64,000 nt of DNA from Gymnorhina tibicen (Eukaryota > Chordata > Aves > Passeriformes > Artamidae). A model generated the notes under the pieces. The model saw nothing but the letters and a program-made list of their open reading frames with translations. It was not told the origin of the DNA and did not search any database. The DNA lies in NCBI GenBank assembly GCA_013399875.1, contig VXAZ01006216.1:255915-319914 (forward strand). Direction: 5' to 3'. Position numbers and translations under genes: made by a program. This document shows, in pieces, positions 10,756-22,256 of this stretch. Positions within the stretch are counted from its first letter, which is position 1. Each line of letters opens with the position of its first letter.

Positions 10756-12012
10756 CATTTGCTCCCCAAACTCTCAGACAAGAGATGCCGTATTTTTTCC
10801 TGCTCCAAGCAGATTTATCTCTGTATTTCTATCACCACTCAACAGAAGGAAAAATAAAGTTATCCTCCCCGTTCTGCTTTGTAGCTGCAGCACCTGAAAT
10901 AGGAAAAGCATCTTTTGTCCTACAAACGTAAAGGCCAAGCTCCAGCGGGCGACTTTTTGTTAAATTCCTGAATTGGATCCTCCAGTAACAACAGCTGTAA
11001 AAATAAAACCTTTAGAGACACAAACACTTTTCAGCTGTGGATCTGAGGTGCACAGGTGGCACGGGAGCATTTCCACACAGCCCAGTGGTTCAGGGTACCC
11101 CCACCCCAAAATCCAAGTGCCAGTGCAAACACAAAGCCCTGTGGTCTGAGGCTGAAGAGTTCACACACACAAAGGTGTGAAAGTGGTCAAAAATTCTGGA
11201 TAAAAAGCATAGGCTCTGATAAAGAATCAAGGAATCATCAATAAAATCAATTATATAAACTTCTATAAATGAAATGAGTTCTTGAAACAACAAGAAGGAT
11301 AACGAGCTATAAATATTTGAATAAAATCCGCCCCTGGCTTTTCTCTTTAATACTCTGTTTTATATTCCAGAGAGGCTCTGGGAGAATATTCCAGCAGCAA
11401 GGCAGGATGTAATGATAGAGACACTGGAAAAGCAGAGAGAAGTGCCCAGTTTGCTGGGATTGATGGAATAATGCCAAGCTGGTCCATTGAAACTCCAAGT
11501 GAGACCCGAGTTGCTTGTGAGAGGAGCTCACGTGGGCTCCTTTATCACACCTCTGAACAAACATTTGGCTTCTTCGCTTATCAAGCAAGGAGGGGCCTTT
11601 TGTTGACGTTTTCTTTTTTCCCCAGATCCATGAAATACCCAAAGCCCCACCAAACTCCTCAATTAGGGATAAGAGACGTGAATTAAGTGTCAGATATTTA
11701 CATGGAAATGTATCTTGCAAAGCATCATCTCCTCTGTGCAAACACACACCCCAGCCATTACCACTAATGAAGTTCCAAGCATTTCCCTCTTCCAGGGAGC
11801 TAATTAGGAAGTAAAGGTTGCAAGAAATTTGTTGTAATTCACATTTTAACGTGAAAGTTGCATTTAGGAATATCTAAAGGTTGGTTTAAGTCAGAGAGGG
11901 GAATCCTGCAAGAAGTCATTGGTGGTGAATTATTTTTGTTTTCTGTATCAAAATGCTTCACTTACAATAATAAAGATGGAAACAATGCATGGAACAGCAC
12001 AGCCTGTTATTC

Positions 12013-12440
12013 CAGAGACGGAATCCCAGGGTGGGTCAGGTTGGAAGGGACCGCAGTGGGTCACTGCTCCCACTCCCTGCTCCAGCAGGGCCATCCCAGA
12101 GCACGGGGCACAGGGAAGTGTCCAGGTGGCTCTGGAATATCCCCAGGGAGGACACTCCACCCCTCTCTGGTCTCTGCTCAGGGCTGGGCACTGCCCAGGG
12201 CAGAAGTTCTGCCCCATGTCCAGGGGGAACTTCCCGGGATCGTTCCCTGCCCGTCCCTCCGGTGCCACCGCTGGGCCCCCGGAGCAGAGCCTGGTCCCTG
12301 CTCTTGGCACCCTCCCTTTGGATATTGGTCCCGTGGGTGGGGCCCTCAGCCGTGTCCCCCCCGAGGCCGAGCAGCCCCAGCTCCCTCAGCCTCTCCTGGG
12401 CACGGAGATGCTCCAGGCCCTTCAGCACCTTGGTGGCCTT
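12013..12440 (-). mobile_element. CR1 LINE, long 3' portion (distinct subfamily)
   Basis: This antisense copy starts with the 3' terminus (GGAATCCCAGGGTGGGTCAG, GGAAGGGACC) and continues through the CCTCAGCCTCTCCTGGGCA block typical of CR1 internal sequence. It differs from the subfamily at, for example, 21 kb and 62 kb. It generates several overlapping open frames of about 190-204 codons (11858-12603) that are not genes. Confidence 0.8.
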
Positions 12441-12513
12441 GGCAGTGCTGGGGGAACACTTGGACTCGATGATCTTCGAGGGCTTTTCCAACCCTAACAA
12501 GTCTGTGATTCCA
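12441..12513 (+). mobile_element. CR1 LINE, 3' end fragment head to head with the previous copy
   Basis: The sense CR1 tail (TTGGACTCGATGATCTTCGA, then CTTTTCCAACCCTAAC and GTGATTCC) directly abuts the antisense CR1 ending at about 12440. The junction cannot be placed to the base. Confidence 0.7.
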
Positions 12514-12891
12514 TTTCCCATCACGGCTCCTGAACTCTTGAAGAAACCCCAACAGAAGGCTTTAAAGAGTTCTTTAAATTTTGTCTGCTTATGGTTCCGT
12601 TAACTTGAAGCCAACTCCAGATAAATCCTCACGTTTCCACAGCAGCTAAAAAGGCACCAACGCTGATTTCTGTGCCACCACCCACTGGGCACATCCCTCC
12701 TCACCCTGGGGTCAGGCCAAACTGGCATCTCCCCTGGCTGAGGGCACAGCCCTGAGTGCTATAAACCACTTATTACTGGAATTACAGCTTTCCCACCTCG
12801 TATCAACACATCCCCCGTTCTGAAAGGACCACGTGAGGGAAGAGGCCATTTGAAATCACTTCCACATTCATTAAGCAGACAAAGCAAGTGC

Positions 12892-12920
12892 CATTTGTTC
12901 CATTTGTCCCATTTGTTCCC
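12892..12920. repeat. Three-copy ~10-bp tandem repeat
   Basis: CATTTGTTCC-like units repeat three times in a row. Confidence 0.8.
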
Positions 12921-14554
12921 ACATTCCTCGATGCCGCTGAGGTGCAGCGAATGCAGGGCTTAGAGGGAGCTCATCCAATAACTCCTGATGACAATTAAGT
13001 CAAACACAACTGCATGATCAGTGCAATTAAAATCCCCAAAGAGGAGCACAGATGTACTCGAGGCCCCCAGTCACTTACAGGATTTTTTGATATGATGTAA
13101 AAAACCAGCTACTGAGCAGCAAGGCTTTGGTATTATATTATTAAGTAATTACAATGAGATATGAAAACACTAATGAGATCTGCAGCGAGGATTTGCTGTA
13201 TCCAACGTTTCGAGGAAAAAGAATCAGTCTGGCTTTCTCCAGCACACTTGGAACAACCTCCTGCAGGCAGCTGCACGAGTCTTGTGTGGCGAAAACACAC
13301 AGAAAAATCTGGTTTCAACAACTTCTCCGCCTTTGTGGTGACTGCAAGGCTCAAAAGACTGGCAAGGGAAGCGGGAAAAGTTGGGAAATCGATATCCAGA
13401 GCATGAATTTAAATGCAGGCCCTGGTGGGCACACGGATGTGGGGAACTGCAAACACCACTTGGAGCATGGAACACCCTCCCTGCCCTCTTTGCTTTAGGA
13501 AATCACACACAAATGTGGCACATTAATAAAGGCTGACTGGTCTCTGGCTGGCGTGCAATCAAATGAATTCTTGGGGAGAAAGCTTCACATGAGCACTCCT
13601 CTCCCAAAATGAGCCAATTAACGCGATCCTGTTCGCCACTGGAGACACAAAACCCAAGGACTGTCTGACAGCATCAGACATTTGCTGAAACTCGGAACCT
13701 ACTGATGAAAAGGGAGCAGCTGTCACAAGGAAAAAGGGGCCTCATCATTTTAGGAGAAAGGAAAGTACTGACAGAAGAGAACCCATGTCAAGGCAACAGT
13801 CCTGGGACTCCTAAGAAGTCCTAACACTCCAAAATGCTCCGGGAAACTGAGGCAGAGAAACGTCTCTCAAAATGTCTCTCATTTTGCCCAAAATCGCGTT
13901 TTCTGGTGGCAGTTAACTTGGAAAGAACAGCCTTAGAACCCTTCCAAAGCACCTTCCCTCCTGCTTCACTCGAACCAGATCCTTCCGGGAGCCGACTGCC
14001 AGCTCCAATCACTCGGGGATGTGCAACTCCACCAAATTTGTAAGGTTCAGAAATAACCTTTGAGGCCTGGAATAAGCCCAAAGCCCAGCCTTCCCCTTTG
14101 GAGAAGGATGTGGACTCACCCAGGCCACGTCCAACGGGAGCTGACCACAAGGATCACCCCACGGAGCCTCCACTCCTCACGTTATCACTATCCAGCTGGA
14201 GAGATACTCAAGGACCGTTTGAGAGGAAGGTTCCATTCTCCCAGTGCTAGATGGTCCATTCCAAAATTTTTCCATTAATGATCCCAGTTCACACCTCTCA
14301 GGCCAGTTAAATTGGAATCATCACCACTCCTTTAAAGATGGATTCAACGTGCACATCCTGTCCTTCCATGACTTCACCTGATGGACCTTCAAATAGAATT
14401 TCAATTATGAGGCTGCCATCCCAAACCATCACAGGGAGCCACCCACTCTGTAATGGACAATTCCATTCAAGCTTCAAAACCAACAAAAATCCAGGAGATA
14501 AGAGATTTTAAAACCCCATGAACAGGAGGATTCAAAGCTCTGGTGCTTTTATCA

Positions 14555-14770
14555 GGGAAAAAATCTTCCCCGTGAGGGTGGTGAGGGCCTGGCACAGGGT
14601 GCCCAGAGAAGCTGTGGCTGCCCCTGGATCCCTGCAAGTGTCCAAGGTCGGGTTGGATGGGACTTGGAGCAACCTGGGATAGTGGAAGGTGTCCCTGCCC
14701 ATGGCAAGGGGTGGCACTAGATGATTTTAAGGTCCCTTCCAACTCAAAGCATTCCACGATTCCATGATTC
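14555..14770 (+). mobile_element. CR1 LINE, 3' portion
   Basis: This sense copy includes the ORF2 C-terminal coding remnant (GTGAGGGTGGTGAGGGCC, GAAGCTGTGGCTGCCCC) and the full 3' tail ending ATTCCACGATTCCATGATTC. Confidence 0.9.
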
Positions 14771-15364
14771 TCACAGGCATTCCCTTTCTCCATCTCCAGC
14801 CTCTACAAAAACACCCTTTTCCCTGCCCATCTCCTCACATTATTACTGGATGCAAAACCTTATTCTAGGAAACTCTCCTCCCCTGGAAAACATCCATATT
14901 TCTGTCTTCTGATAAGAAAATATTCTAACGCTGTCCATGATACATTAAACAAAAACTCCAACAGCCATTTATGCACTTGGCCCACAGAGCCCTTGAGAAA
15001 CCGTCAGCTTTTGGATCTTCAGACCCCTAAATCGCATCCCTTCATTGATTAAAGTTACATCTTCATCCTGCAGACGAGAATCACCTCCTCAGCACACATT
15101 TATCTCCTCACAAAAGGCAGGGAATAATGGATATGTGAAAGCTGCTGCCTTTCTTTTGGCAGTAATATCTGATCTATGATACACAAATGGAAACACGGGA
15201 GAGCGACACCTCCGATTCCTGTGTGCGTGAAATGGATAACAACCAACAGCAAATCAAATGTGTAACGTTTTCATCCTTTAATTAGGTAAAAATTACTTTC
15301 TCCCCAACACTTCTTCCTTATTAGGAAAAACCCAAGACATCTACAGATCCTCCAACTGTTATTC

Positions 15365-15640
15365 CAACTCGAAGCCACAGAAGTCTTTGGAGCATCTGGC
15401 GCGTTTTGTGCTCCGTGGCAGCCTCATTCTCTGCGAATTGAGTGATTTATTACCACCTAACCTCAGCCTCCGACGAGATTATGCTGCCAATTTGCGCCTC
15501 CTTTTCGGAGAGAGGGCTCTGGAACCCGGGCTTTGGGCTGAGCGTGGTGAATCTCAATTAAAGGCTGACCTTTACAAGACGAGGGAAATGTTAATTCATG
15601 CTCGCCTAAACGGCTTTAGCCCTCCTTGAAAACAGAATTT
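15365..15640. other. Candidate conserved noncoding element (unproven)
   Basis: This is unique, non-CR1 sequence with scattered CpGs and ATTAAA/TTAATT-type motifs, and an 80-codon + frame (15387-15629) that matches no family I recognise. It has the texture of a constrained intronic element; only cross-species alignment could show that. Confidence 0.25.
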
Positions 15641-16361
15641 TCTGAGCCTGCCCACTCCTCCGCCACTGTAAAGTTCCATTTCAACATTATTAAGATAAAA
15701 ACCTCCTGGCTGCGAGGGAGAAACCCCAAATGCTAATACAGCTGTCTGGGGTGCATTTGTTATGCTCCTTGAAAAACAACGATGTGGCATTCTTACGGGA
15801 TTTCAAACACAAGATTAGAGGCAGCAGAATGACAGGGCCAGAGATTAAACACTTCTTTACCCCCTGAACAGGTACAAGAGCAGCAGCAACTCCCTCCACA
15901 CTCACCCCGAAGGTCTCTGCTGGAATTTGCCATCCCCTGTGATGTGGAATTACTTCCTGGAGAAGTCGCAGCTTGAAAGGCATAAAATTTGCAGAAGAGG
16001 CGAGAAAGCAGCTCAGTCCCCACAGATAATTGCGCTGGGCTGTTTTTTTTAATTAGGATTATACACTCCATCAAATTGGAGAAAGAAAAGGAATGTTTCA
16101 GCAATGTATTTATCAAGGTCTTGCTAAGCAAGCTGGTGAAAACAAAGAAATTTGACCTGCAAAAATGATGGACTTGGAGAAACTTCAATATGAAAAGAAG
16201 AACTTGATGAAAAATTCGAATATCAGCAAGATTTCAACAGAAAACATAAACATCTATGAACATCTCAGGACTCTACACTATCTAAAAGGCCAGAAGAAAC
16301 AAAACAAACAAAAAAATATATACAATGCCATCATAGCAATTAATCAGTCTAGAAAGTAGAT

Positions 16362-16410
16362 GGAATCATGGAATATCCTCAGTTGGAAGGGACCCACAAG
16401 GATCAGAGTC
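16362..16410 (-). mobile_element. CR1 LINE, 3' end fragment
   Basis: The antisense CR1 end (GGAATCATGGAATATCCTCA, GTTGGAAGGGACCCACAAGG) matches the subfamily seen at 45.5 kb. It is truncated after about 50 bp, next to a dinucleotide repeat. Confidence 0.8.
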
Positions 16411-16420
16411 TAAATATATT

Positions 16421-16460
16421 GTGTATACATATATATATAGAGAGAGAGAGAGAGAGTGTA
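16421..16460. repeat. Compound (TA)n(GA)n microsatellite
   Basis: Alternating TA at 16429-16439 switches to GA at 16440-16456. Confidence 0.9.
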
Positions 16461-17769
16461 TCAGTCTCTTCCCAAAAATCCATATAAATGAAATGTATTG
16501 CAGTTCTGGCCAGTCTGGTGACTCAAGATCCCAAAAAATCAGGATTAACTGACCAACTTCCACCAGGTTGAATGCTGACCCAGCTGATCTGCACTCCCAT
16601 GGATATTTTAGTCCTCATTTCACAGCCTAGCTCCGTGGTGTTGCTCAGCACCCAGTTCCCACAGTGGTTAATTATTGTCATTAGCAGTAACAGCAGGGAA
16701 GGGTAGGAATCTAAACCTGGGATACCAAAGGCACACGGGAATGTCCTGCCACAACCCCAAACTCAACACAGGAACCACCTAAAATCATTCCTTAAAGGAG
16801 CCAAGGAAGTAGCTCTGCATAAATAATGTCCTAAGAAAAACCAGCACCCAAAAATAGGATTTTGGCTTCAGATGATTGAAATTTTACAGGAGGCAACTCC
16901 AGCACCATCCACTTAATATCCTGTGGAGTTTTTCCACTCTTCCAGCCCAGGTCCACCAGTGCAGCACTGGATATTCCTCAAGGCACACAGATCACGAGGA
17001 ACCAGACCTGCTCACACCAAACTGGGATTCCTGATCCTGAACGCCACGACAAACCCGCTTCAAATAAATGGCTTGCTGCTGGCCTTTAGACAAAAGCACA
17101 AATCCCATGGCTCAGTACCTCCAAAAGCCTACTCCTCCTGGAAAAAACTCCAGTAATTGATATAAAACAGGGAATTAAGAGTTCGCAGGCATAAACATTC
17201 TCCACCTATTCTGTTTTAATCTGCATAATACAAGATAATTCCATGTTGTCTTTGTAAATTCCCCACAAAGCCCTCAAACGCTTCAGTAATCCAGATTCAA
17301 AGCTGGAAAGGAGCTGTAAATAAGTGCCTTGAAAATCAAGGATTGCTTTGCAAACGAGGCAAAGCGAGTCCCAGAAAACCCGGGAGTCTCTGCCCAGAAC
17401 TGTAACAACACAACCCAACTGCTCCTGGCTGGAGCAGCTTCCCGGCAAAATCAGCGAGACTGGAGTATTTGTGGGATATTTTATAAAATAAGGAATGTGT
17501 TTCCTCGTATCAACAGGGGACAGAAGCATGGCAGTAGTGGGAGAGTCGGGAGGACGGAGAATCCAAGCTGGTGACAGAACTCAAAGCTGATTCCAGCGTT
17601 CTCCATCTCTATTTGAGAAGTTCCTCTCCTCACACATCCCCTTCATGCTCCTGTTTTTGGTTTTCCTGCTCCAAAAGGACCCTGTGGCACCTGAGAGGTG
17701 TTTGGGCTCTGAGGTGAGAACAGTGCAAGGGGCTAAAGATTAAAGAAAGAGAGGTCTGAGGGCAAGACC

Positions 17770-17957
17770 AAGGTGGAGAGGCCCTGGAATAGAATTCCTA
17801 GAGAAGCTGTGGCTGCCCCTGGATCCCTGGCAGTGTCCAAGGCCAGGCTGGACACTGGGGCTTGGAGCACCCTGGGATAGTGGGAGGTGTCCCTGCCCAT
17901 GGCAGGGGTGGCACTGGATGATTTTAAGGTCCTTTCCAACCCAAAACCATTCCATGA
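17770..17957 (+). mobile_element. CR1 LINE, 3' portion
   Basis: This sense copy runs from AGGTGGAGAGGCCCTGGAAT through GCTGTGGCTGCCCC and the 3' UTR to CCAAAACCATTCCATGACCC. Confidence 0.9.
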
Positions 17958-18559
17958 CCCTGACGCTCCCGGTGCTCACTGGCACCCTCTGACCTGGCAG
18001 CAAATGTTGCCCTGACATCAAAACTCCTCCTGCCTTACCCTGCTCAAAGTCCCTGACACAGAGCAGAGATTTCACAGCCCAAGCCTGACTTTCAACACCT
18101 CACATCTCCCTGAGAAGTGACAAGAATTAAGTGGGAAATCCAAACCCCCCCAAATGTTCTCCAGGATTAACGGAGATGCCCTGATCCTTTTTCACAGACC
18201 CGACTGCTGGCTGAGGTCAGCCTTTAAAAAGCAGCAATGCACACACATTTAGACACCTGAAAGGGATCAAAAACGTTGTTTAAAAGGAAAAAAACAAACC
18301 CAGGTGGATGGGAAAAGCAGGGCTGACCCCACCCAGCGACGGGAACCTGTTGCTGGAGATGAAATGCCAAACGTGCTCTCCCCAACACCAGGAGCTCTTT
18401 GCGCCGACAAAGCAAAGAGACCCTCCTGCCTCCTTTTTTCAGGTATCTCCCTCTGAGTTGTCGTAGCTTTAATAACAATCTCCGAGGAAAAATCAAGAAA
18501 CAAACGGCTTTCTTACACATAATCCCCCTTTTGCTGTCAAGGGCCTGACCCCAGTTTGA

Positions 18560-18730
18560 TAATCTCATTTCCTGAGAACCAAAACGCTGGAAATTTAAGC
18601 TTCCTAGAGTGTTAATTGCGGCCCTGCTCCATCGCTAATCAAAAAATTGGATGTTTTGCATGAAAATGCTGCTCTAATTAATTCTCAGTCATAAAGCAGC
18701 CTGGTTTTAATAACCCTTCCTTGATTGGGC
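18560..18730. other. Candidate conserved noncoding element (unproven)
   Basis: This non-repetitive stretch has a TTTTGCATGAAAAT octamer-like site (about 18654-18667), a TAATTAATT paired homeodomain-type site (18675-18683), TTAATTGC (about 18613) and CTAATCA (about 18634) within about 80 bp. The motif clustering resembles developmental enhancers. This is inference from motifs only. Confidence 0.3.
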
Positions 18731-19657
18731 AGCCTCTGAAGAGGCCGTGCCGCTAATCCGCTACACCGGGACAAAACACGCGCCGAGGAAATCGGGGATG
18801 GCTTTCCAAGGGCTGGGGGAGCCGCCTGCCTTGGAGCTGGCAAACCCCAGCAAAGCCCTGCTCTCCCCTCTCCCCCGCCCCTGCCCGAGCTCAGAGCCAG
18901 CTGTGATCCTGCACATCACGAGGAGGCAAAAGCAGTGCTGCGACAGGAGGTTCGGGATATCGCATCGGTTCCCCCTCCCCGGCTGCTTTTTCCGCTGGTT
19001 TATTCCCATCCTTCCTTCAGGAATTCTTTTTAACCAGCACAGGCCACTTGTCACGACGTCTCCTTTACCCGGACACGAATCCCATTCCCTCTCCCCCTCC
19101 CCAGCACCTCTGACTGACAACACATTATCATACACATCTCTGAGAGGTGCTGAACCGAATTTTCATTATCCCAAACGTCAGGAGTGGTTTCTGTCACTGC
19201 TGAGAACAGCTGGCTCCCTCCGGCAGCCCTCCGGTGAATCCAAATGGAACAAGGCACCTACAAATAACTGCATTTTCCCTGGACCTGGCCTTACATCGTG
19301 CCCTTGTCATCTCAGATCCCGTTTGCCTCCGCCACTGCTTCTTGGCATCAAAATCTTAATTAGCAGAGCTTCTCGTTGATTTTCTTTAATTACCTAAAAC
19401 CTTATGGTAAGGAATTTTTCAGGCTTGGGTGGAGAAGAGATGAGCAGCAGAGTGGTGAGTAACACAATCCCACCCCCCAAATTTAACTTGGATCAGAGGG
19501 GTGTTGAGGGCTTTCCATTTATCACTTGGCCAGCAAGAAAAAAATCCGTGGAGATTCTAAAAATGACCCACTAGAATTTATTGTGTCATTATAGCAGAGC
19601 TTTGTTTCACTGCCACATTTGCCATCCTTTGCCAGAGCTGAGCAACCTGGAAGGTTC

Positions 19658-19786
19658 CTGGAATTCCAGACTGGGTTGGGTTGGAAGGGACATTAAAGCT
19701 CATCCAGTGCCATGGGCATGGACACCTCCCACTGTCCCAGGCTGCTCCAAGCCCCATCCAGCCTGGCCTTGGACACTGCCAGGGTG
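19658..19786 (-). mobile_element. CR1 LINE, 3' end fragment
   Basis: This antisense copy runs from the 3' terminus (GGAATTCCAGACTGGGTTGG) through CACCTCCCACTGTCCCAGG to GGACACTGCCAGGGTGTGG, where it is truncated. Confidence 0.9.
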
Positions 19787-19949
19787 TGGAAGTGCTCTCC
19801 ACTTCCAGCTAAACCACTGGTCAGCTTTTAGATATTTGAGCGCTGCATATTCAAAATCCACAAGAGCCTCTTGCATGAGACTTTTAGTTCATACAACTCC
19901 CAACTATGCAAAAGTTCTGGATTTACAATCACCTCTGGCCAACTGAAAC

Positions 19950-20025
19950 TTCACAGAGTCCCACAATGGTTTGGTTGGAAGGGACTTTCAAGATCACCTC
20001 TTTCAATTCCCCTGCTGCTCCTTCA
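19950..20025 (-). mobile_element. CR1 LINE, 3' end fragment
   Basis: Antisense 3' terminus (CACAGAGTCCCACAATGG, then GGTTGGAAGGGACTTTCAAG), about 75 bp. Confidence 0.85.
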
Positions 20026-21263
20026 AACCGAAGTGCTTAAGAAAACAGAAGCAAGGAGAACTCACCCAATTCTTTTTTTTTTAAAGTAGGAAGAAGTGCA
20101 CTGCATCCCTGGAATGCTCTGGACAGAAAGTGCTTAAATAACTTCATAAAGACATGTTGAATTTTTGCTGTTTCAGTTCAGCACACAAAATGTGTCCCGT
20201 AGCTGTGAGGATTCAGCTTTGGGGCACAAATGTCATTCTTTGTTCTGTTAAAGACTCTCTCTGTGAAGTCAGGTGACTTTTTTCCTCCCTTCCTTGTACA
20301 ACAAGCCCTGTCCCAAATTCCAGTGCCAGCAGAGCACAAACTCACCCACAAGCTGCCAAAGCGGCAGCATCGGAGACAGAACTTTTCATAAAAACCCCAA
20401 AACAACTGAAAATGAAAAAAAAATCAAAGGCATGACAACAATCCAAGAATATTTTCCATCCTTTAATGTACCACAAGTATTTGTAGGGTGATTCCTCAAG
20501 GGACAGCACATGGAGCATCCCCTGCCAGGCAGGGCAGCAGCTGTTTGTCTACAAATCAATACCTTCAATAATCAATAAAAACCAGGGGGATCCAACACGG
20601 GACCAAGTGGTGACTCTGGAATTCTGACCCTACTCCTGCTCCCATCATCCCTCCCTGGACAATGCATCCCACAGCCACATTCCCAATCAAATCCTGCTCC
20701 ACAAAGCCACGGAGAAGTTGAATTATTGCAGAAGTGCCCTGAGCTTCCAAAGGGGAAAGAAGCAAAAAGCCTAAATTTTCGGAGGTGCTGAGCAGGTGTG
20801 GAGTCCATTCACTTCCTCGGGAAGCACAGCAGCTCCGGAGAAATCCCATTCCATGGTCAGCACCAGCCCAGCTGCAGGACAGGGCTGTGACCCAGAGAAG
20901 GGAGGAGTTGGATGCTTCTCCGAGCTCCTCAGCCCCCTCCAGGCTCCTGGGATTTTCACAGCGCATAAAAACGTCTGTTCCCATTCCTGCTGGGAAACCG
21001 AGCCGAGTCCACGGCTCCAGGGCTGGGAATTCCCCAGAGACACAGGGCTCGGGAATGACACCCCATGGATCCTGGAGGATCCCATAACCAACACCTCTGA
21101 CAGAGTGGCACCTGCTTGGAATTACCAACCAAAACCAACCTAAACAGAGTGTAAAATTCCTAAATATTTCCCTTTCAGTAGAAGTCTGTTCTGGAAGCCA
21201 ACTGCAAAAACCAGAAGAGGGGCAAGTGATGAAGTGGCAGCTGGGATTCCATGCCAGTCAGAG

Positions 21264-21640
21264 ACTCATGGAATGCTTTGGGTTGGAAGGGACCTTAAAA
21301 TCATCCAGTGCCATGGGCAGGGACACCTTCCCCTATCCCAGGCTGCTCCAAGACCCAGTGTCCAACCTGGCCTTGGACACTGCCAGGGATCCAGGGGCAG
21401 CCACAGCTCCTCTGGGAATTCCAGCCCAGCCCCTCCCCATCCTCCCAGCCAGGAATTCCTTCCCAATTTCCCATCCATCCCTGCCCTCTGGCAGTGGGAA
21501 GCCATTCCCTGGGTCCTGTCCCTCCAGGCCTTGTCCCCGGCCCCTCTGCAGCTCTCCTGGAGCCCCTTTAGGCCCTGGCAGGGGCTCTGAGCTCTCCCTG
21601 GAGCCTTCTCCTCTCCAGGTGAGCATCCCCAGCTCTCCCC
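21264..21640 (-). mobile_element. CR1 LINE, 375-bp 3' portion
   Basis: One of the longest and least diverged copies, in antisense. It contains the whole 3' UTR (TCATGGAATGCTTTGGG at the left edge) and the ORF2 C-terminal coding remnant, ending in GCATCCCCAGCTCTCCCC. Four overlapping open frames (21226-21807, 21234-21590, 21308-21571 and 21333-21626) are shadows of it. Confidence 0.93.
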
Positions 21641-22205
21641 AGACCGTACCAGCCCAGGAGGAAATATTTCACTTATGTACTTGCCCCACCTTTTTTTTAA
21701 TGACAGCTGTCAGAGAACTCGTGTGTCCAACTTCAAGGGAAAAGCACATGGCCAAAGCCTTTCTGCTGCAATTTCAGTGGAATAAGACAGAAGAATTCCA
21801 GCTCTAAATCACTTGCAGCAGGTCCCTTTCTCCCACTGAGGGATAAATGTGAGCCTCGTGCTCTGCACTATTTCAGTCCAAATCAAAGGGGTTAATGACA
21901 AAGCACGGCTCTGATCTGCACACATTTTTAAGGCTATTTAAATTAAATTCTCATTTCAAAAAGTTAGCGTGAGCCAAACTTTTATAAATTCCTTTCTTTT
22001 CATGCATATGTTTCTTTGAAGATCTTTTCAGGAAAAAAGATTCCCTAACAAGTCACCCTCCCCCTGCTGCCACTGAAAAATCATCCCCGTGGATAAGGCT
22101 GTTGGGAACAGAAACTGTGCAGCGTTCACAGAAGACACAGTGTCACATGCCTGCTTTCCACAAACCTGATTGAACAATTAAATTGTATTTCTCTTTAAAA
22201 GGGAT

Positions 22206-22256
22206 AAAAAAAAAATATATATATATATATATCTCTATATCAAAAAAAAATAAAAA
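22206..22256. repeat. Poly-A / (AT)n simple repeat
   Basis: An A10 run is followed by (AT)9, then CTCTATAT and another A-run. Confidence 0.9.

Noticed and set aside
11858..12603. Open frames of about 190-204 codons on the plus strand
   Set aside because: They are antisense readings of a CR1 copy with GC-rich content and have no family resemblance or splice context.
18747..19379. 210-codon plus-strand open frame
   Set aside because: No recognisable domain, low-complexity serine/proline-rich composition, no supporting splice or start context; probably chance in GC-rich intron.
20565..21128. 187-codon minus-strand open frame
   Set aside because: No family recognised, overlaps equally open frames on the opposite strand, and has no splice sites that would join it to EXOC4.
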